DNA of 64,000 nt from Pelagerythrobacter aerophilus (GCF_003581645.1 NZ_QXFK01000015.1:159825-223824), one strand, 5' to 3'; counted from the first letter of the stretch, positions 34,547-44,042 are shown. Notes: generated by a model from the sequence alone, not told the origin. Numbers and translations: made by a program.

Positions 34547-36142
34547 TTACAGATGGAGGTCCTGCGGCCGCGCCCTGCGCAGCCAGCCGGCGACCCACAG
34601 GCGGGTCAGCGACACGGCGGTGAACACGCTCGTGAACAAGCCGATGACCAGCACGACGGCGAAGCCGCGCACCGGCCCGGTCCCGAACATGAACAGCAGC
34701 GCGCCGGCGATGAAGTTGGTGATATTGGCGTCGAAGATCGCACGGCTGGCTTCCCTGTAGCCGTTCTCAACCGCTGCGATCACGCGCCGCCCGCGCTTGC
34801 GCTCTTCGCGTATTCGCTCGTTGATCAGCACGTTGGCGTCCACCGCGGCGCCGATCGTGAGCACGAAGCCGGCGATGCCGGGCAAGGTAAGCGTGGTGTT
34901 CATCGCCGCCATGATCCCGAGGATCATCAGCACGTTGAAGATAAGCGCGATCGTCGCATAGACGCCGAACCGGCCGTACGTGGCGATCATCAGCACGACC
35001 ACGGCGATCGAGCCGACCATCATCGCGATGATCCCGAGGCGGATCGATTCCGCACCGAGGTCCGGCCCGACCGTGCGTTCCTCGACCACGGTCAGGTCCA
35101 CCGGAAGCGCGCCCGACTGGAGCGAGATCGCCAGTTGCTGCGCGGTTTCGGGGGTGAAGTTACCCGAGATCTCCGACACGCCGCCCAGGATCTGATCCTG
35201 GATCACCGGCGCCGAGATCACCTCGCCGTCGAGGATGATCGCGAACTGCTTGCCAACGTTCTCGGAGGTCAGCTTGGCGAAGCGATTGCCGCCCTGCTGG
35301 TCGAACTGGATGACGACGACGTCCTGGTTTTCCTGGTTGCGGCTCGCCTGAGCCCGGACCAGCGTGCTGCCGTCGATCCCGCCGAGACGATAGACCGCGA
35401 GGCTCTGCCCGGCGAAACCGCTGTCGGGCGCGTAAGGGAATATCTGCTGCCCCGGCTCGACGATGCCCTGGGCAAGGTCGGAGGGGAGCGCGTTCTCGTT
35501 GACGAGCTTGAACTCCAGCTTGGCCGTCCGGCCGACCAGTTCCTTGACCTGCTCCGGATCCTGCAGACCGGGCACCTGCACCACGATGCGGTTGTCGCCC
35601 TGCCGGATGATGGTCGGCTCGCGCGTACCGAGCGCGTTGATGCGCCGGTCGATCACGTCCTGCGAGGAATCCATCGCCGCGTTGAGCGCGGCATCGAGAC
35701 CGGCGTCGGTCGGGGTCAGGATGATCCGCGTCTCGTCGACCACCGAAAGGTCCCATTCGCGCACCAGGCCTTCGCCATTCAGCAACGGCTCGAGCAGCTG
35801 GCGCGCACGGTCGACGTCGGCGACGCTCTCGACCATGAAGCTCAGCCGCCGGTCGGCGGTGGACACGTCGCCCACGCGAATCTGCGGCTCTGCGCGGCGG
35901 AGGGTCGAGCGGACCGATTCCTCCATGTTGCGCAGGCGCTGGGTGACGATCTCGGCCGGGTCGGCCTCGAGCAGAATGTGACTGCCACCCGCAAGGTCGA
36001 GCCCGAGATTGACCTCGGGATCAGGCAGCGCCGCCGGCCAGCGAGCGCCCGACAGCGAAAAGAGCGACGGAAGCGCGAGGACCGAGAGAGCCAGCGTCAG
36101 GCCCCAGAACCATCCCTTCTTCCACAGCGGGAAATCGAGCAT
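34547..36142 (-). CDS. secD: Protein translocase subunit SecD
   Basis: A 531-residue partner of SecF. TM1 is near residues 8-28 (WKKGWFWGLTLALSVLALPS), then the P1 head with NLGLDLAGGSHILLEADP, NRIVVQVPGLQDPEQVKELV, and the membrane half with SIRLGIIAMMVGSIAVVVLM and AAVDANVLINERIREE carrying the conserved Asp. It sits 14 bases after yajC. Confidence 0.97.
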   Translation of the reverse strand: MLDFPLWKKGWFWGLTLALSVLALPSLFSLSGARWPAALPDPEVNLGLDLAGGSHILLEADPAEIVTQRLRNMEESVRSTLRRAEPQIRVGDVSTADRRLSFMVESVADVDRARQLLEPLLNGEGLVREWDLSVVDETRIILTPTDAGLDAALNAAMDSSQDVIDRRINALGTREPTIIRQGDNRIVVQVPGLQDPEQVKELVGRTAKLEFKLVNENALPSDLAQGIVEPGQQIFPYAPDSGFAGQSLAVYRLGGIDGSTLVRAQASRNQENQDVVVIQFDQQGGNRFAKLTSENVGKQFAIILDGEVISAPVIQDQILGGVSEISGNFTPETAQQLAISLQSGALPVDLTVVEERTVGPDLGAESIRLGIIAMMVGSIAVVVLMIATYGRFGVYATIALIFNVLMILGIMAAMNTTLTLPGIAGFVLTIGAAVDANVLINERIREERKRGRRVIAAVENGYREASRAIFDANITNFIAGALLFMFGTGPVRGFAVVLVIGLFTSVFTAVSLTRLWVAGWLRRARPQDLHL

Positions 36143-36156
36143 TCGCTATCTCCCGC

Positions 36157-36477
36157 TCAGTCGTTGGCGGCCGTGCCGCCGGGCGGAACGATATCCCCGA
36201 TCGTGCTCTTCACCGCCTTGACGCGAACGCCCTGGGCCAGCTCGATCTCGGCATAGTGTTCGTCGACCTTGATCACCTTGCCGACGAGGCCGCCGGCGGT
36301 GACCACCTGATCGCCCTTCTTGATCCCGGCGATCTTCTCGCGATGCTGCTTCTGCTGGCGCATCTGCGGGCGGATGATCAGGAACCAGAAGATCGCGATC
36401 ATGCCGACGATCGGGAGCCAGTTGATCCACGCAGGCGGCGCATCTGCGCTGGCTGCCGCGGCAAGGAAATCGAGCAT
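36157..36477 (-). CDS. yajC: Preprotein translocase subunit YajC
   Basis: A 106-residue protein with one N-terminal membrane helix (WINWLPIVGMIAIFWFLIIR), the following PQMRQQKQHREKIAGIKKGD, and the cytosolic part DQVVTAGGLVGKVIKVDEHYAEIELAQGV. First gene of the yajC-secD-secF operon. The region between its start and tRNA-Pro (36478-36688) is non-coding and should hold the operon promoter. Confidence 0.96.
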   Translation of the reverse strand: MLDFLAAAASADAPPAWINWLPIVGMIAIFWFLIIRPQMRQQKQHREKIAGIKKGDQVVTAGGLVGKVIKVDEHYAEIELAQGVRVKAVKSTIGDIVPPGGTAAND

Positions 36478-36688
36478 GAAAAATGAACCTATCGAGGTTG
36501 AGACCAGGAGCTTGCCGGGAACACGCGCGGCCCGATCGTTCCCGGACCCCTCGCCTCCCCGGCGATCAGGTGGGCGCGCCTAGCAGCATTGCAAGTGCAG
36601 GGCAACGAATCGCGCTGGCGCCACACCCCGAAGATCGATGCTTGCCAGCTCCGAACCCCCGCCCTATAGGGCCGCCCTCCACTGGATA

Positions 36689-36765
36689 CGGGACGTAGCG
36701 CAGCCTGGTAGCGCATCACACTGGGGGTGTGGGGGTCGCAGGTTCGAATCCTGTCGTCCCGACCA
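36689..36765 (+). tRNA. tRNA-Pro (anticodon GGG)
   Basis: A complete 77-base cloverleaf: acceptor arms CGGGACG and CGTCCCG, D-arm GCGC/GCGC, anticodon stem UCACA with UGUGG around the loop CUGGGGG (anticodon GGG), T-arm CAGG-TTCGAAT-CCTG, discriminator A and encoded CCA. It marks the junction between conserved chromosomal genes on the left and mobile-element genes on the right, so its 3' end is a likely attachment site. Confidence 0.97.
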
Positions 36766-36795
36766 GTGGTTTCCAAGCAAAACCAATAATTTAAG

Positions 36796-36826
36796 CGGGC
36801 GGCGCGAGCCGCCCGTTTGGCTTTTC
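36796..36826 (+). terminator. Rho-independent terminator downstream of tRNA-Pro
   Basis: Stem CGGGCGGC (36796-36803) with GCCGCCCG (36808-36815), 4-base loop, followed by TTTGGCTTTT. It lies 30 bases after the tRNA. Confidence 0.8.
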
Positions 36827-36842
36827 CAAGCCCGATTTTGCC

Positions 36843-36864
36843 GCTGGTGGTGCGCTGGTGGTGC
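36843..36864. repeat. Tandem 11-base repeat near the island boundary
   Basis: GCTGGTGGTGC is repeated twice without a gap at 36843-36853 and 36854-36864, about 78 bases from the tRNA 3' end. Short direct repeats of this kind flank tRNA attachment sites in some integrative elements, but no function is shown. Confidence 0.4.
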
Positions 36865-36968
36865 AGATGCCGTGCAATAAAACGCAACGCGACTCTACAA
36901 AATGCATCCGCACCAGACCCTGCCCAAGCCATTCTCAATTGAAGATTCGCACCCGTTGCGCTTAGATC

Positions 36969-37868
36969 ATGGGGCACATGCAAGAGCAGTCGCCTCTTCG
37001 CCCGGGGTTCGTCAGAATTCGGGATGGCTTCATCGCGTTTCTGAAGCAGCCGCCAGGAACGCCGCTTGAAACCATCATTCCCCAGAGCGCGATAGATGCG
37101 ATGGCCACGGCGGCGAAGAACGGGAGCAAGCGCCGCCGCAGGCTCGAGGTAGCACGGATTGCGGCAGCGACCGCCGCAGTGGCCGGTACAATTGTGGCTA
37201 TCGCGTTCACCCCAATGGTTATCGGAGTGGCCATTCTGCTCGGCGGCGGCGTGGCCTTCCTATGGGCTCACGATCAGTTGAAGGTGCGCCGAGAGCCGGA
37301 AATCGACGAACTCGCAACCGGCCCCGGCACGGCGCTTGAACACAACTTACGGGCGCTCGACGACTTTCGGCATCTGATCGCCTGCGGTGACATTGCCTGT
37401 GAGGAGCGACTTCCCGATGGAACGATCAGGCCGCTGCCAAGCAGCGCTCGCCGCGCGTTCCTCGCCGATCACGGCGCGCTGCTCGTCCTCAGCCGCGAAC
37501 AGAGCCTGTGGCGCTGTATTCCGCATCGCCCACTCCCGATGAGCCAGTTATGGATCAAACCGGACAGCCGCGTTGCCCCGACACTGGTCACATCGAGGAC
37601 ATTGCTCGACACCGTAGATCGTGATCTGTTCGACCGGCGCATCCAATGGCTCCTGGATCGATCGGGTAACGCTCGCGCCTTTCGCGACGCCATCGCGATC
37701 ATTGTCGCACTGCGACGGCCGGACCTCGACGGAAGGCCATTCGAAGACAAGAAGGCGGTGCTCCGCGAGGAAGGCTTCAGCGACAGCCGGATGGAGAAGA
37801 TTCACGCGGGCGTGTACCCGCCGTTCAATAACTTTCTGCGCAGGCTGCCGATGCATGAATTCCCGTGA
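36969..37868 (+). CDS. Hypothetical protein with a central membrane hairpin
   Basis: A 299-residue protein I do not recognise. Residues 1-55 are soluble, 60-100 contain two hydrophobic segments (IAAATAAVAGTIVAIAFTPM and VIGVAILLGGGVAFLWAH), and the remaining 195 residues are soluble, with IWALLDR-like helical stretches (DRRIQWLLDRSGNARAFRDA) and a C-terminal PPFNNFLRRLPMHEF. It is the first gene after tRNA-Pro and is absent from the usual secDF neighbourhood, so it is probably island cargo. The ATG at 36969 and one at 36978 are both possible. Confidence 0.6.
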   Translation: MGHMQEQSPLRPGFVRIRDGFIAFLKQPPGTPLETIIPQSAIDAMATAAKNGSKRRRRLEVARIAAATAAVAGTIVAIAFTPMVIGVAILLGGGVAFLWAHDQLKVRREPEIDELATGPGTALEHNLRALDDFRHLIACGDIACEERLPDGTIRPLPSSARRAFLADHGALLVLSREQSLWRCIPHRPLPMSQLWIKPDSRVAPTLVTSRTLLDTVDRDLFDRRIQWLLDRSGNARAFRDAIAIIVALRRPDLDGRPFEDKKAVLREEGFSDSRMEKIHAGVYPPFNNFLRRLPMHEFP

Positions 37869-37940
37869 ATGGGGAACTGAATAGCGCTCAACGCCTCCCG
37901 GCGGCACGTCCAGCATTCCAGTGAATAAAAGGACGACGCA

Positions 37941-38138
37941 ATGCCTCCGGATCAAGACCAGCTTCTGACCGTCACCGACGTGCTCAATGTCACCGGCTTC
38001 AAGTCCCGCACGACCATCTACCGCCGCGTGCGCAAAGGAAGCTTCCCCTGCCCCTACCACATCGGCGCCGGCAAGATTCGTTGGCGTTCGGGCGATGTCG
38101 AGGAATGGCTGAACAGCCTCCAGCCCCGCCGCTACTGA
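37941..38138 (+). CDS. AlpA-family helix-turn-helix regulator
   Basis: A 65-residue MerR-like protein: LLTVTDVLNVTGFKSRTTIY, RRVRKGSFPCPYHIGAGKIR and WRSGDVEEWLNSL match AlpA/phage regulatory proteins that activate excision or transfer genes in prophages and integrative elements. AGGA precedes the ATG at 37941. Its position at the head of the transfer module fits such a role. Confidence 0.85.
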   Translation: MPPDQDQLLTVTDVLNVTGFKSRTTIYRRVRKGSFPCPYHIGAGKIRWRSGDVEEWLNSLQPRRY

Positions 38139-38245
38139 GCCGCCCTCGCTCTGCGGCGATCCCGTAACCCCCAAGGCCGATCCGCGCCCCCACCATTTCG
38201 CGCCCCCACGGACCCGCAAACGTGAGATTCACGAAAGGACACCAC

Positions 38246-38857
38246 ATGCCCATTTCCCGTGCCCTGGGCCGGATTGCCGATTTCTGGGCAAGCCGCAAAG
38301 TCACGCTGCGCTTTACCGCAGACTTTCGCATCGCCTCTTTCAGCCTGCCGCTCATCAAACGGCTCCTCGCCGACACAGCCGACGGCGAAACCTACCGCTG
38401 CTCGATAGCCGAATGGCCCTTCAACGAGCGCCCGCCGCTCCATGTCCACCGCGGTGTGGTCTCGACATTGCGGGTGGATGGCCCTCTGCAGGCTGCGGGC
38501 AAAACCTACCTCCCACTCGGCGGGCTGATCGAAGCCCCCTTCGTGACCGCGCATCTCGATCCGGTCGAAACCCAGCGCCTTGATTGCCGGGTGCAGGAGG
38601 CCATCGAGCAGACAATCGCCGACTGGATCTGCGAGCATCGGCTACACGATCGGCCGCGTGCGCGGCGTGAGATCGACCGCGCGAAAGCAGACCGTGCAGC
38701 CCGCGCGGTCATCGACCGCTGGGTCGCAGAACACTCCTCGAAACCAGAGGCCGGAAACACCTCGGGTTTGAGCGTCAGCAGCTCACACGATTGCTGCTCC
38801 GGCAAAACCTCGGGCAGCTTGTGCCGCGCTTGCCGGAATCGGCCCAATCATGACTGA
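38246..38857 (+). CDS. Hypothetical protein of the island transfer module
   Basis: A 203-residue soluble protein without a recognised domain. It has mixed alpha/beta character in the first 120 residues (VTLRFTADFRIASFSLPLIK, PLHVHRGVVSTLRVDGPLQA) and a helical, charged segment (DRPRARREIDRAKADRAARA) before a Cys-containing tail (CCSGKTSGSLCRACRNRP). The last three cysteine groups could bind a metal. The ATG at 38246 follows GAAAGGACACC. It precedes the transfer-origin-like region. The product could be a relaxosome or regulatory protein; this is inference from place only. Confidence 0.55.
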   Translation: MPISRALGRIADFWASRKVTLRFTADFRIASFSLPLIKRLLADTADGETYRCSIAEWPFNERPPLHVHRGVVSTLRVDGPLQAAGKTYLPLGGLIEAPFVTAHLDPVETQRLDCRVQEAIEQTIADWICEHRLHDRPRARREIDRAKADRAARAVIDRWVAEHSSKPEAGNTSGLSVSSSHDCCSGKTSGSLCRACRNRPNHD

Positions 38858-38916
38858 GAGCATCGCCCATGTGGCCATGTTGGAGGGCCACGATGCTGCG
38901 CATCGGACCCGCAATT

Positions 38917-39033
38917 TGGATACACACCTCACGCACGGGTGCATCCAGCTTTTCTGCCATTTTTCGGGACGGCTATCCGACAGCACCTTTGTTTGCTTCG
39001 CCAAGAATGGCGAACTTCTGCCATTTTCGGAGA
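38917..39033. other. Candidate origin of transfer (oriT) region
   Basis: This non-coding stretch just upstream of the mobilisation genes is unusually repeat-rich. An imperfect inverted repeat TGGATacaCACC/GGGTGcATCCA spans 38917-38947. A direct repeat TTCTGCCATTTTTCGGGA (38952-38969) recurs as TTCTGCCATTTTCGGAGA (39016-39033). An inverted repeat AATGGC-8-GCCATT lies at 39006-39025. MobF relaxases act at such sites next to their own operon. The nick site itself cannot be assigned by eye. Confidence 0.5.
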
Positions 39034-39064
39034 CAGCGGATCGCTGTCGCGGTGGAGACAGGCG

Positions 39065-39436
39065 ATGAGGCTCGTCCGCCACACAGTCCGCTTGCCGGTC
39101 TCGCTCGACAAGGCACTTCGCTCGCTTGCCGAACAGCAAGGTGTCAGCGTCTACGCCATGCTCCAGCGCAGCGTGAAGGCCGGGGTCGCGACGCTTGCCG
39201 CCCCGCCCGCACCGTCCACGGCGCCCCAAGAGATCGTCACCGAACTAGCGTCCGTCAGCACCCGCATCGTGGATGTCGAACGGGTGCTGGACCGGGCGTT
39301 GTTCACCGCCTGCGCCGCCTATTGCTATGCCCGCAGCGCGGCGCTGGGAATGCGCACGGACGACGAGGCTGTGACGGCCGAGGTCAACGCGGCCTATGAG
39401 CGTCAGCGGCAACTCTCGCGGGAGAAGCGCCAATGA
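39065..39436 (+). CDS. Small putative relaxosome accessory protein (RHH-like)
   Basis: A 123-residue protein. Its N terminus RHTVRLPVSLDKALRSLAEQ has the strand-helix pattern of ribbon-helix-helix DNA-binding proteins, then a Pro/Ala linker and a helical C-terminal half (ASVSTRIVDVERVLDRALFT, ending EVNAAYERQRQLSREKRQ). Small RHH proteins such as TraY/TrwA/MobC bind next to oriT and help the relaxase. The gene lies between the candidate oriT and the coupling-protein gene and overlaps the latter by 4 bases. Assignment is by position and pattern only. Confidence 0.55.
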   Translation: MRLVRHTVRLPVSLDKALRSLAEQQGVSVYAMLQRSVKAGVATLAAPPAPSTAPQEIVTELASVSTRIVDVERVLDRALFTACAAYCYARSAALGMRTDDEAVTAEVNAAYERQRQLSREKRQ

Positions 39437-41280
39437 CGGGCGGGCTCCAATCCCATGATCGCCGCATCCATGCCGACGCCGTTCGCAGACAGCATCGCCA
39501 AAGTCAGTGGTCACGTTTCAAACGGCATTGCGCCATCATACTGTCATCGGTCGCCCTAGGCGCGGCGGTCGTCCCCTACGCGATGCTGGATCAGGACAGG
39601 ATAGACGCGATCGCCGCCTTTTGCATGGCGAAGGCCAAGCTTTGGGCCATGGCTGGTATGGCTGCCGATGCCGAGGTCAGCGTTCGTATCGACGGCCAGA
39701 CATATGAAGGTAGATCTGCTCTCGCAGTCGTCGCGCACCCCTACTATCGGCAGTCTGTCGGCCTCGCCCTCTCCTCCGTGATCCGAGGCGCTCAGTTCGG
39801 ATTTGCGGGTTGGCTCGTATGCCTGATCCTGTTTCGTCAGGCGGTGAAACGGCGGCGCGAGCGCGCTTTGCAGGATCGCATCATCGCCGGAACCCTGGTT
39901 ACGACCGAGAAGAAGCTGGCAGCACTGACCGGCAGCGACGCCGATGCCCGCTCACTCGCCATAGGCAAGGTGCCGATCCCAACACGGCTGGAAACCCGGC
40001 ACATGGCGATGATCGGCACGACCGGCAGCGGCAAGACCACGGCGTTGCGCCAGTTGCTCGACGCGATCGAGGCGCGCGGCGAAGCCGCACTGGTCTATGA
40101 CACCAGCGGCGAGTTCGTTGCGCACTACTACCGGCCCGGACGCGGCGACATCATACTCAATCCGTTCGATGCCCGCTGCGCTTATTGGACGCCCTTCTCC
40201 GAGATCGCCCATCCCGCCGACGCCGCCCGCATCGCACATCAGTTCGTCACCGAAACCGGCCAGCATGATAACGATGTGTGGCTGGAAACCGCCCGCATCC
40301 TTGTCGCCAACATGCTTCGTGAACTCTGGCAGCAGGGCGCGCCTAGCCTGTCCAAACTGCTGGCCATGTTCCAGATCAGCACCAAGGAAGAACTCAAGGA
40401 GCGGCTGAAGAACACGTCGTCGGCGCGAACCTTCGCCGAGGATGCCGACCGGGCGACCGGCAGCGTCTTGTTCATGCTCGCCAAGGCGGCCGACCTGATC
40501 CAGTTTCTTCGCGTGGAGGGCAGCGGCGCAAAGCCCTTCGCGTTCCGCGACTTCATTCATGGGCTGGACAAGCGCCGGGGCGCGAAACCCTGGATATTCG
40601 TGCCGCGCAAAGAGGATTATTTCGAAGCATCGAAGCCCCTTCTCGCCTGCTGGCTCGAATGTGCCGCCAGCGCCGTGCTGGGGCTTGCTCCGTCGTCCGA
40701 CCGGCGCATCTGGTTCGTACTTGACGAGCTGGCCGACCTGCCGCGCGTCGATAACCTCGCCCGCCTGCTGCCCGAAGGGCGCAAGTTCGGTGCTGCGGTC
40801 GTGCTGACGTTCCAGGCGCTTGGTCAGATGCGACACCGCTATGGCCCGCAGCTCGCCGAATCCATGCTGGGCTGCTGCAACACCAAGCTGTTCCTGCAGA
40901 CCATCGACAGCGAAACCCGGCAATGGGCCAGCCGGACCATCGGCGAGTGCGAGATCGAAATCCAGACCATGACCGACGCGCTCGCCGACGGCGATGAAAG
41001 GATGCGCACCACCTTGGGCCAGATGCGCAAGATGCGACCCGCCGTACTGGAAAGCGAACTGCGCTTGGCCAGGCACGAAGGGTATTTGCTGTTTCCCGAT
41101 GGCTTGCCGGTGGCGCGGATCAGGTTGACCGCCGATCACATCGTGCGGCGCGGTCCCGCAAGCCAGCCGGGATTTGTCGCTAGTGATCCGGGAACCATGC
41201 TTTGGAAGCAAACCGGCGGCGCCGCACCCGCGCTGTTGCCCCCGTCCTCACCCCCGCCCGCCAGCCAAGGACCGGTGTGA
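39433..41280 (+). CDS. Type IV coupling protein, TraD/VirD4 (TrwB-like)
   Basis: A 615-residue membrane-anchored ATPase that brings the relaxase-DNA complex to a type IV secretion channel. Two N-terminal membrane helices (about 31-50 and about 113-135), Walker A IGTTGSGKTTALRQLL near 193, Walker B WFVLDELADLPRVDNLARLL near 425, and a conserved VVLTFQALGQMRHRYG. The C-terminal tail is Pro-rich. It overlaps the upstream small gene and shares a TGATG junction with the relaxase, so the three form one operon. Confidence 0.93.
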   Translation: MTGGLQSHDRRIHADAVRRQHRQSQWSRFKRHCAIILSSVALGAAVVPYAMLDQDRIDAIAAFCMAKAKLWAMAGMAADAEVSVRIDGQTYEGRSALAVVAHPYYRQSVGLALSSVIRGAQFGFAGWLVCLILFRQAVKRRRERALQDRIIAGTLVTTEKKLAALTGSDADARSLAIGKVPIPTRLETRHMAMIGTTGSGKTTALRQLLDAIEARGEAALVYDTSGEFVAHYYRPGRGDIILNPFDARCAYWTPFSEIAHPADAARIAHQFVTETGQHDNDVWLETARILVANMLRELWQQGAPSLSKLLAMFQISTKEELKERLKNTSSARTFAEDADRATGSVLFMLAKAADLIQFLRVEGSGAKPFAFRDFIHGLDKRRGAKPWIFVPRKEDYFEASKPLLACWLECAASAVLGLAPSSDRRIWFVLDELADLPRVDNLARLLPEGRKFGAAVVLTFQALGQMRHRYGPQLAESMLGCCNTKLFLQTIDSETRQWASRTIGECEIEIQTMTDALADGDERMRTTLGQMRKMRPAVLESELRLARHEGYLLFPDGLPVARIRLTADHIVRRGPASQPGFVASDPGTMLWKQTGGAAPALLPPSSPPPASQGPV

Positions 41281-44042
41281 TGGTGGCGTCGGTTTCGGCC
41301 CTGACCAGTTCGGCGCAGGCGAGCAGCTATTACGAGGCGGACGACTATTATGCCGAAGGCGGGCTTTCGCCTTCCGAGTGGCAGGGCACGGGCGCGGAAG
41401 CGCTAGGCCTGTCGGGCGAGGTGGATCGCGACAGCTTTCGCAATTTGCTGGACGGCGAGGTGGCGGGTGAGCAGCTTGGCACCTTCCGCGATGGCCAGCT
41501 TGAGCATCGGCCGGGATGGGACGTGACGCTGAGCGCACCCAAGTCGGTTTCCATCATGGCCGAGGTCGCAGGCGATCGGCGATTGATCGCCGCGCATGGC
41601 GAAGCGGTCAGAACCGCGATGGCCCATGTCGAGAAACATATGGCCGCCACCCGCATCCGCCACGGCGGCACCGTCAGCCGCGAGGCCACCGGCAATCTCG
41701 TGATCGCGAGTTTCCAGCATGGCACCAGCCGGGCCCAGGACCCGCAGCTTCATACCCACAACGTCATCATGAATGCGACGCGGGACGAGCAGGGCACCTG
41801 GCGCAGCCTCGAGCCGCGGGCCATCTACCAACTCCAGAAACAGATCGGCGCAATCTATCGGCAGGAACTCGCGCTGAAAGTGCGCGAACTGGGTTATGCG
41901 ATCGAGGCGGGAAAGGACTCGCTGTTCGAGATCAAGGGCGTGTCCGCCGAGGCGATGGCCGCGTTCAGCACCCGCAGCGCCGAGATCGAGGCGGCACTTG
42001 CCGAACGCGGCGCGTCCCGTGACGCCGCCAGCGCCGCCCAAAAGCAGGTCGCCACGCTCGACACCCGTGAGGCGAAGGTTACCGCCGACCATGCCTCGCT
42101 TGTCGCGCAGTGGCGGGAGACGGCGAGCGGCGCCGGTTTCGGCCCGGCGGCGCGGCTGGCGATGATCGAGCAAGCCGAGGCCAGGGCCGCCGCGCCTTCC
42201 CATCGGCTGTGTCTCGACACACAGGGAGATGAGGCCGCAGTTCGCGCTGTCGCTCAGGCGTGCGACAAGCTCGGCGAGCGCCAATCGGTGTTCTCCGCTG
42301 CCGCCTTGCAGGAGGAAGCCGGACGGATCGGGCTTGGCAAGGTCAGCTACGCGCAGATCGAGGCCGCCATCGAAACGGCGACCAAGCAGGGCGAGCTGAT
42401 CGATCGGACATTCCTGGACCGGCGCGGTGCACAGTTCGCCGGGTTCACCACGCGCTCGAATGTCGAAACCGAAGCCGGGATGCTGCGGATCGAGGCCGAA
42501 GGGCGCGGCACCCTCGCCCCCATCGCATCGCCGCTTGCCGCCGCCAAGGCTATCGCCAGCGCAGCAGTGCAGGCCGAACGAGCGGGCTTCGGCTGGAATG
42601 CCGACCAGCGTGCCGCGACCCAGCACCTTTTAACCAGCCGCAATCGCATCACCTCCCTGCAAGGCTACGCGGGCACAGCCAAGACCACGACCGTCCTGGC
42701 GACCGTCGCCCGCGAAGCCGAGGCACAGGGTGTGTCCGTCATCGCGTTGGCACCCACCGCATCGGCGGCAATGGTTCTGGGTGAAGCGCTGGGCACGCGC
42801 GGCGATACCGTGGCGCGCCACCTGCTATCGCCCGAGCGGCCCCAACCCGGCCAGCCCACCGCATGGATCGTAGACGAGGCGTCTTTGCTGTCCGCCCGCG
42901 ACACGGCCCGCCTCTTCGACCTTGCCGCTAAGCATGACGCCCGCGTCATCCTCGTCGGCGACGTAAAGCAGCTTGGTTCGGTTGAGGCCGGCGCAGCATT
43001 TGGGCAGCTGCAGACTGCTGGCATGGAGACCGCCAAGCTCGCTGAGATCGTGCGGCAAACCAATAAAGCCACTAAAGAGGCGGTGCTGGCGTCGATCGAC
43101 GGGGATGCCAAGAAGGCGCTGGCCGCGCTGGACCGGGGCGGCGGCCAGATCATCGAACATGCCGATCGGGCAGCTCGCTTCGCCGCCCTCGCCGAGCGAT
43201 ACGCTCGCTTGGACAAGGCAGTTCGGGCTCGCACTCTTGTGATCGAGCCGTCACGCGAAGGGCGCGATACCCTGACTGCGGATATCCGTGCCGCCCTGAC
43301 CCGATCGGGCGCTCTCGCCGGCCCCGCCGTCACCATGCAGAGTCTCGCCAACAAGGGGCTGACCCGCGCCGAGGCGCGCGATCCCCTGAGCTACGACAAA
43401 GGCGATGTGGTGCGCTTTACCCGCGACTACGCCGCCAAGGGCGTGACGCGCGGCGAAGCATATCGCGTCGAAAGCATCGACCCGGCCAAATCGGCTATCA
43501 CCTTGAAATCGGAAAACGGGCGCGAGGTGGATTGGCGATTGCGACAATGGGGCGCGGGCCATGCTCAGGCCTTCACACCACAGCCATTGGAACTCAAAAC
43601 CGGCGACACCGTCCGCTTCACCCGCAATGACCGGGAGGCGGGCCGGATCAACGGTGAACGCGGTGAAGTTATCGCGCTGGACGGGCAGGCCAGCACCGCC
43701 ACCATCCAGACCGCCGACGGTAAAACCGAAACGCTGAATCTCGACGTCGCCCGCGACAGGCATATTGCCCATGCCTACGTGGACACCGCCTTTGCCGCCC
43801 AGGGCCGCACGGCGACACATGTGATGATCCACGCCGACAGTCGGGCGACCAATCTGGTCGATCAAAAGAGCTTCTATGTGGGGATTTCTCGCGCGAAGGA
43901 GTCGGTCGCGATTTTCACCGATGATCGCGGCAAGCTGACTACTGCGATCAGCGAACGAGCGGGACAGGTGCAAACTGCCATCGCGCAGGCTCTCATGCCG
44001 ACTCCCGCCAACGGCAAGGTGGCGATGGCCGGGCTGGGATGA
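41280..44042 (+). CDS. MobF-family conjugative relaxase-helicase (TrwC/TraA-like)
   Basis: A 920-residue protein. The N-terminal relaxase has the catalytic tyrosine pairs in SSYYEADDYYAEGG (Tyr17/18 and 23/24), WDVTLSAPKSVSIMAEV, and the metal triad in DPQLHTHNVIMN near 157. The second half is an SF1 RecD-like helicase: LQGYAGTAKTTTVL near 458, AWIVDEASLL near 527, QGRTATHVMIH and KSFYVGISRAKESVAIF. It nicks oriT, stays bound to the 5' end and unwinds the strand for transfer. The ATG at 41280 overlaps the TraD stop (TGATG). No mating-pair genes follow. Confidence 0.95.
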   Translation: MVASVSALTSSAQASSYYEADDYYAEGGLSPSEWQGTGAEALGLSGEVDRDSFRNLLDGEVAGEQLGTFRDGQLEHRPGWDVTLSAPKSVSIMAEVAGDRRLIAAHGEAVRTAMAHVEKHMAATRIRHGGTVSREATGNLVIASFQHGTSRAQDPQLHTHNVIMNATRDEQGTWRSLEPRAIYQLQKQIGAIYRQELALKVRELGYAIEAGKDSLFEIKGVSAEAMAAFSTRSAEIEAALAERGASRDAASAAQKQVATLDTREAKVTADHASLVAQWRETASGAGFGPAARLAMIEQAEARAAAPSHRLCLDTQGDEAAVRAVAQACDKLGERQSVFSAAALQEEAGRIGLGKVSYAQIEAAIETATKQGELIDRTFLDRRGAQFAGFTTRSNVETEAGMLRIEAEGRGTLAPIASPLAAAKAIASAAVQAERAGFGWNADQRAATQHLLTSRNRITSLQGYAGTAKTTTVLATVAREAEAQGVSVIALAPTASAAMVLGEALGTRGDTVARHLLSPERPQPGQPTAWIVDEASLLSARDTARLFDLAAKHDARVILVGDVKQLGSVEAGAAFGQLQTAGMETAKLAEIVRQTNKATKEAVLASIDGDAKKALAALDRGGGQIIEHADRAARFAALAERYARLDKAVRARTLVIEPSREGRDTLTADIRAALTRSGALAGPAVTMQSLANKGLTRAEARDPLSYDKGDVVRFTRDYAAKGVTRGEAYRVESIDPAKSAITLKSENGREVDWRLRQWGAGHAQAFTPQPLELKTGDTVRFTRNDREAGRINGERGEVIALDGQASTATIQTADGKTETLNLDVARDRHIAHAYVDTAFAAQGRTATHVMIHADSRATNLVDQKSFYVGISRAKESVAIFTDDRGKLTTAISERAGQVQTAIAQALMPTPANGKVAMAGLG

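Noticed and set aside
36489..36983. A 164-codon minus-strand open frame across tRNA-Pro, containing [17 protein letters not shown]
   Set aside because: This is the translation of the tRNA-Pro gene in reverse, a well-known false protein call. No ribosome site or family supports it.
38850..39068. A 72-codon plus-strand frame in the candidate oriT region
   Set aside because: It coincides with direct and inverted DNA repeats, has no family pattern and only a weak ribosome site, so the region is better read as non-coding.
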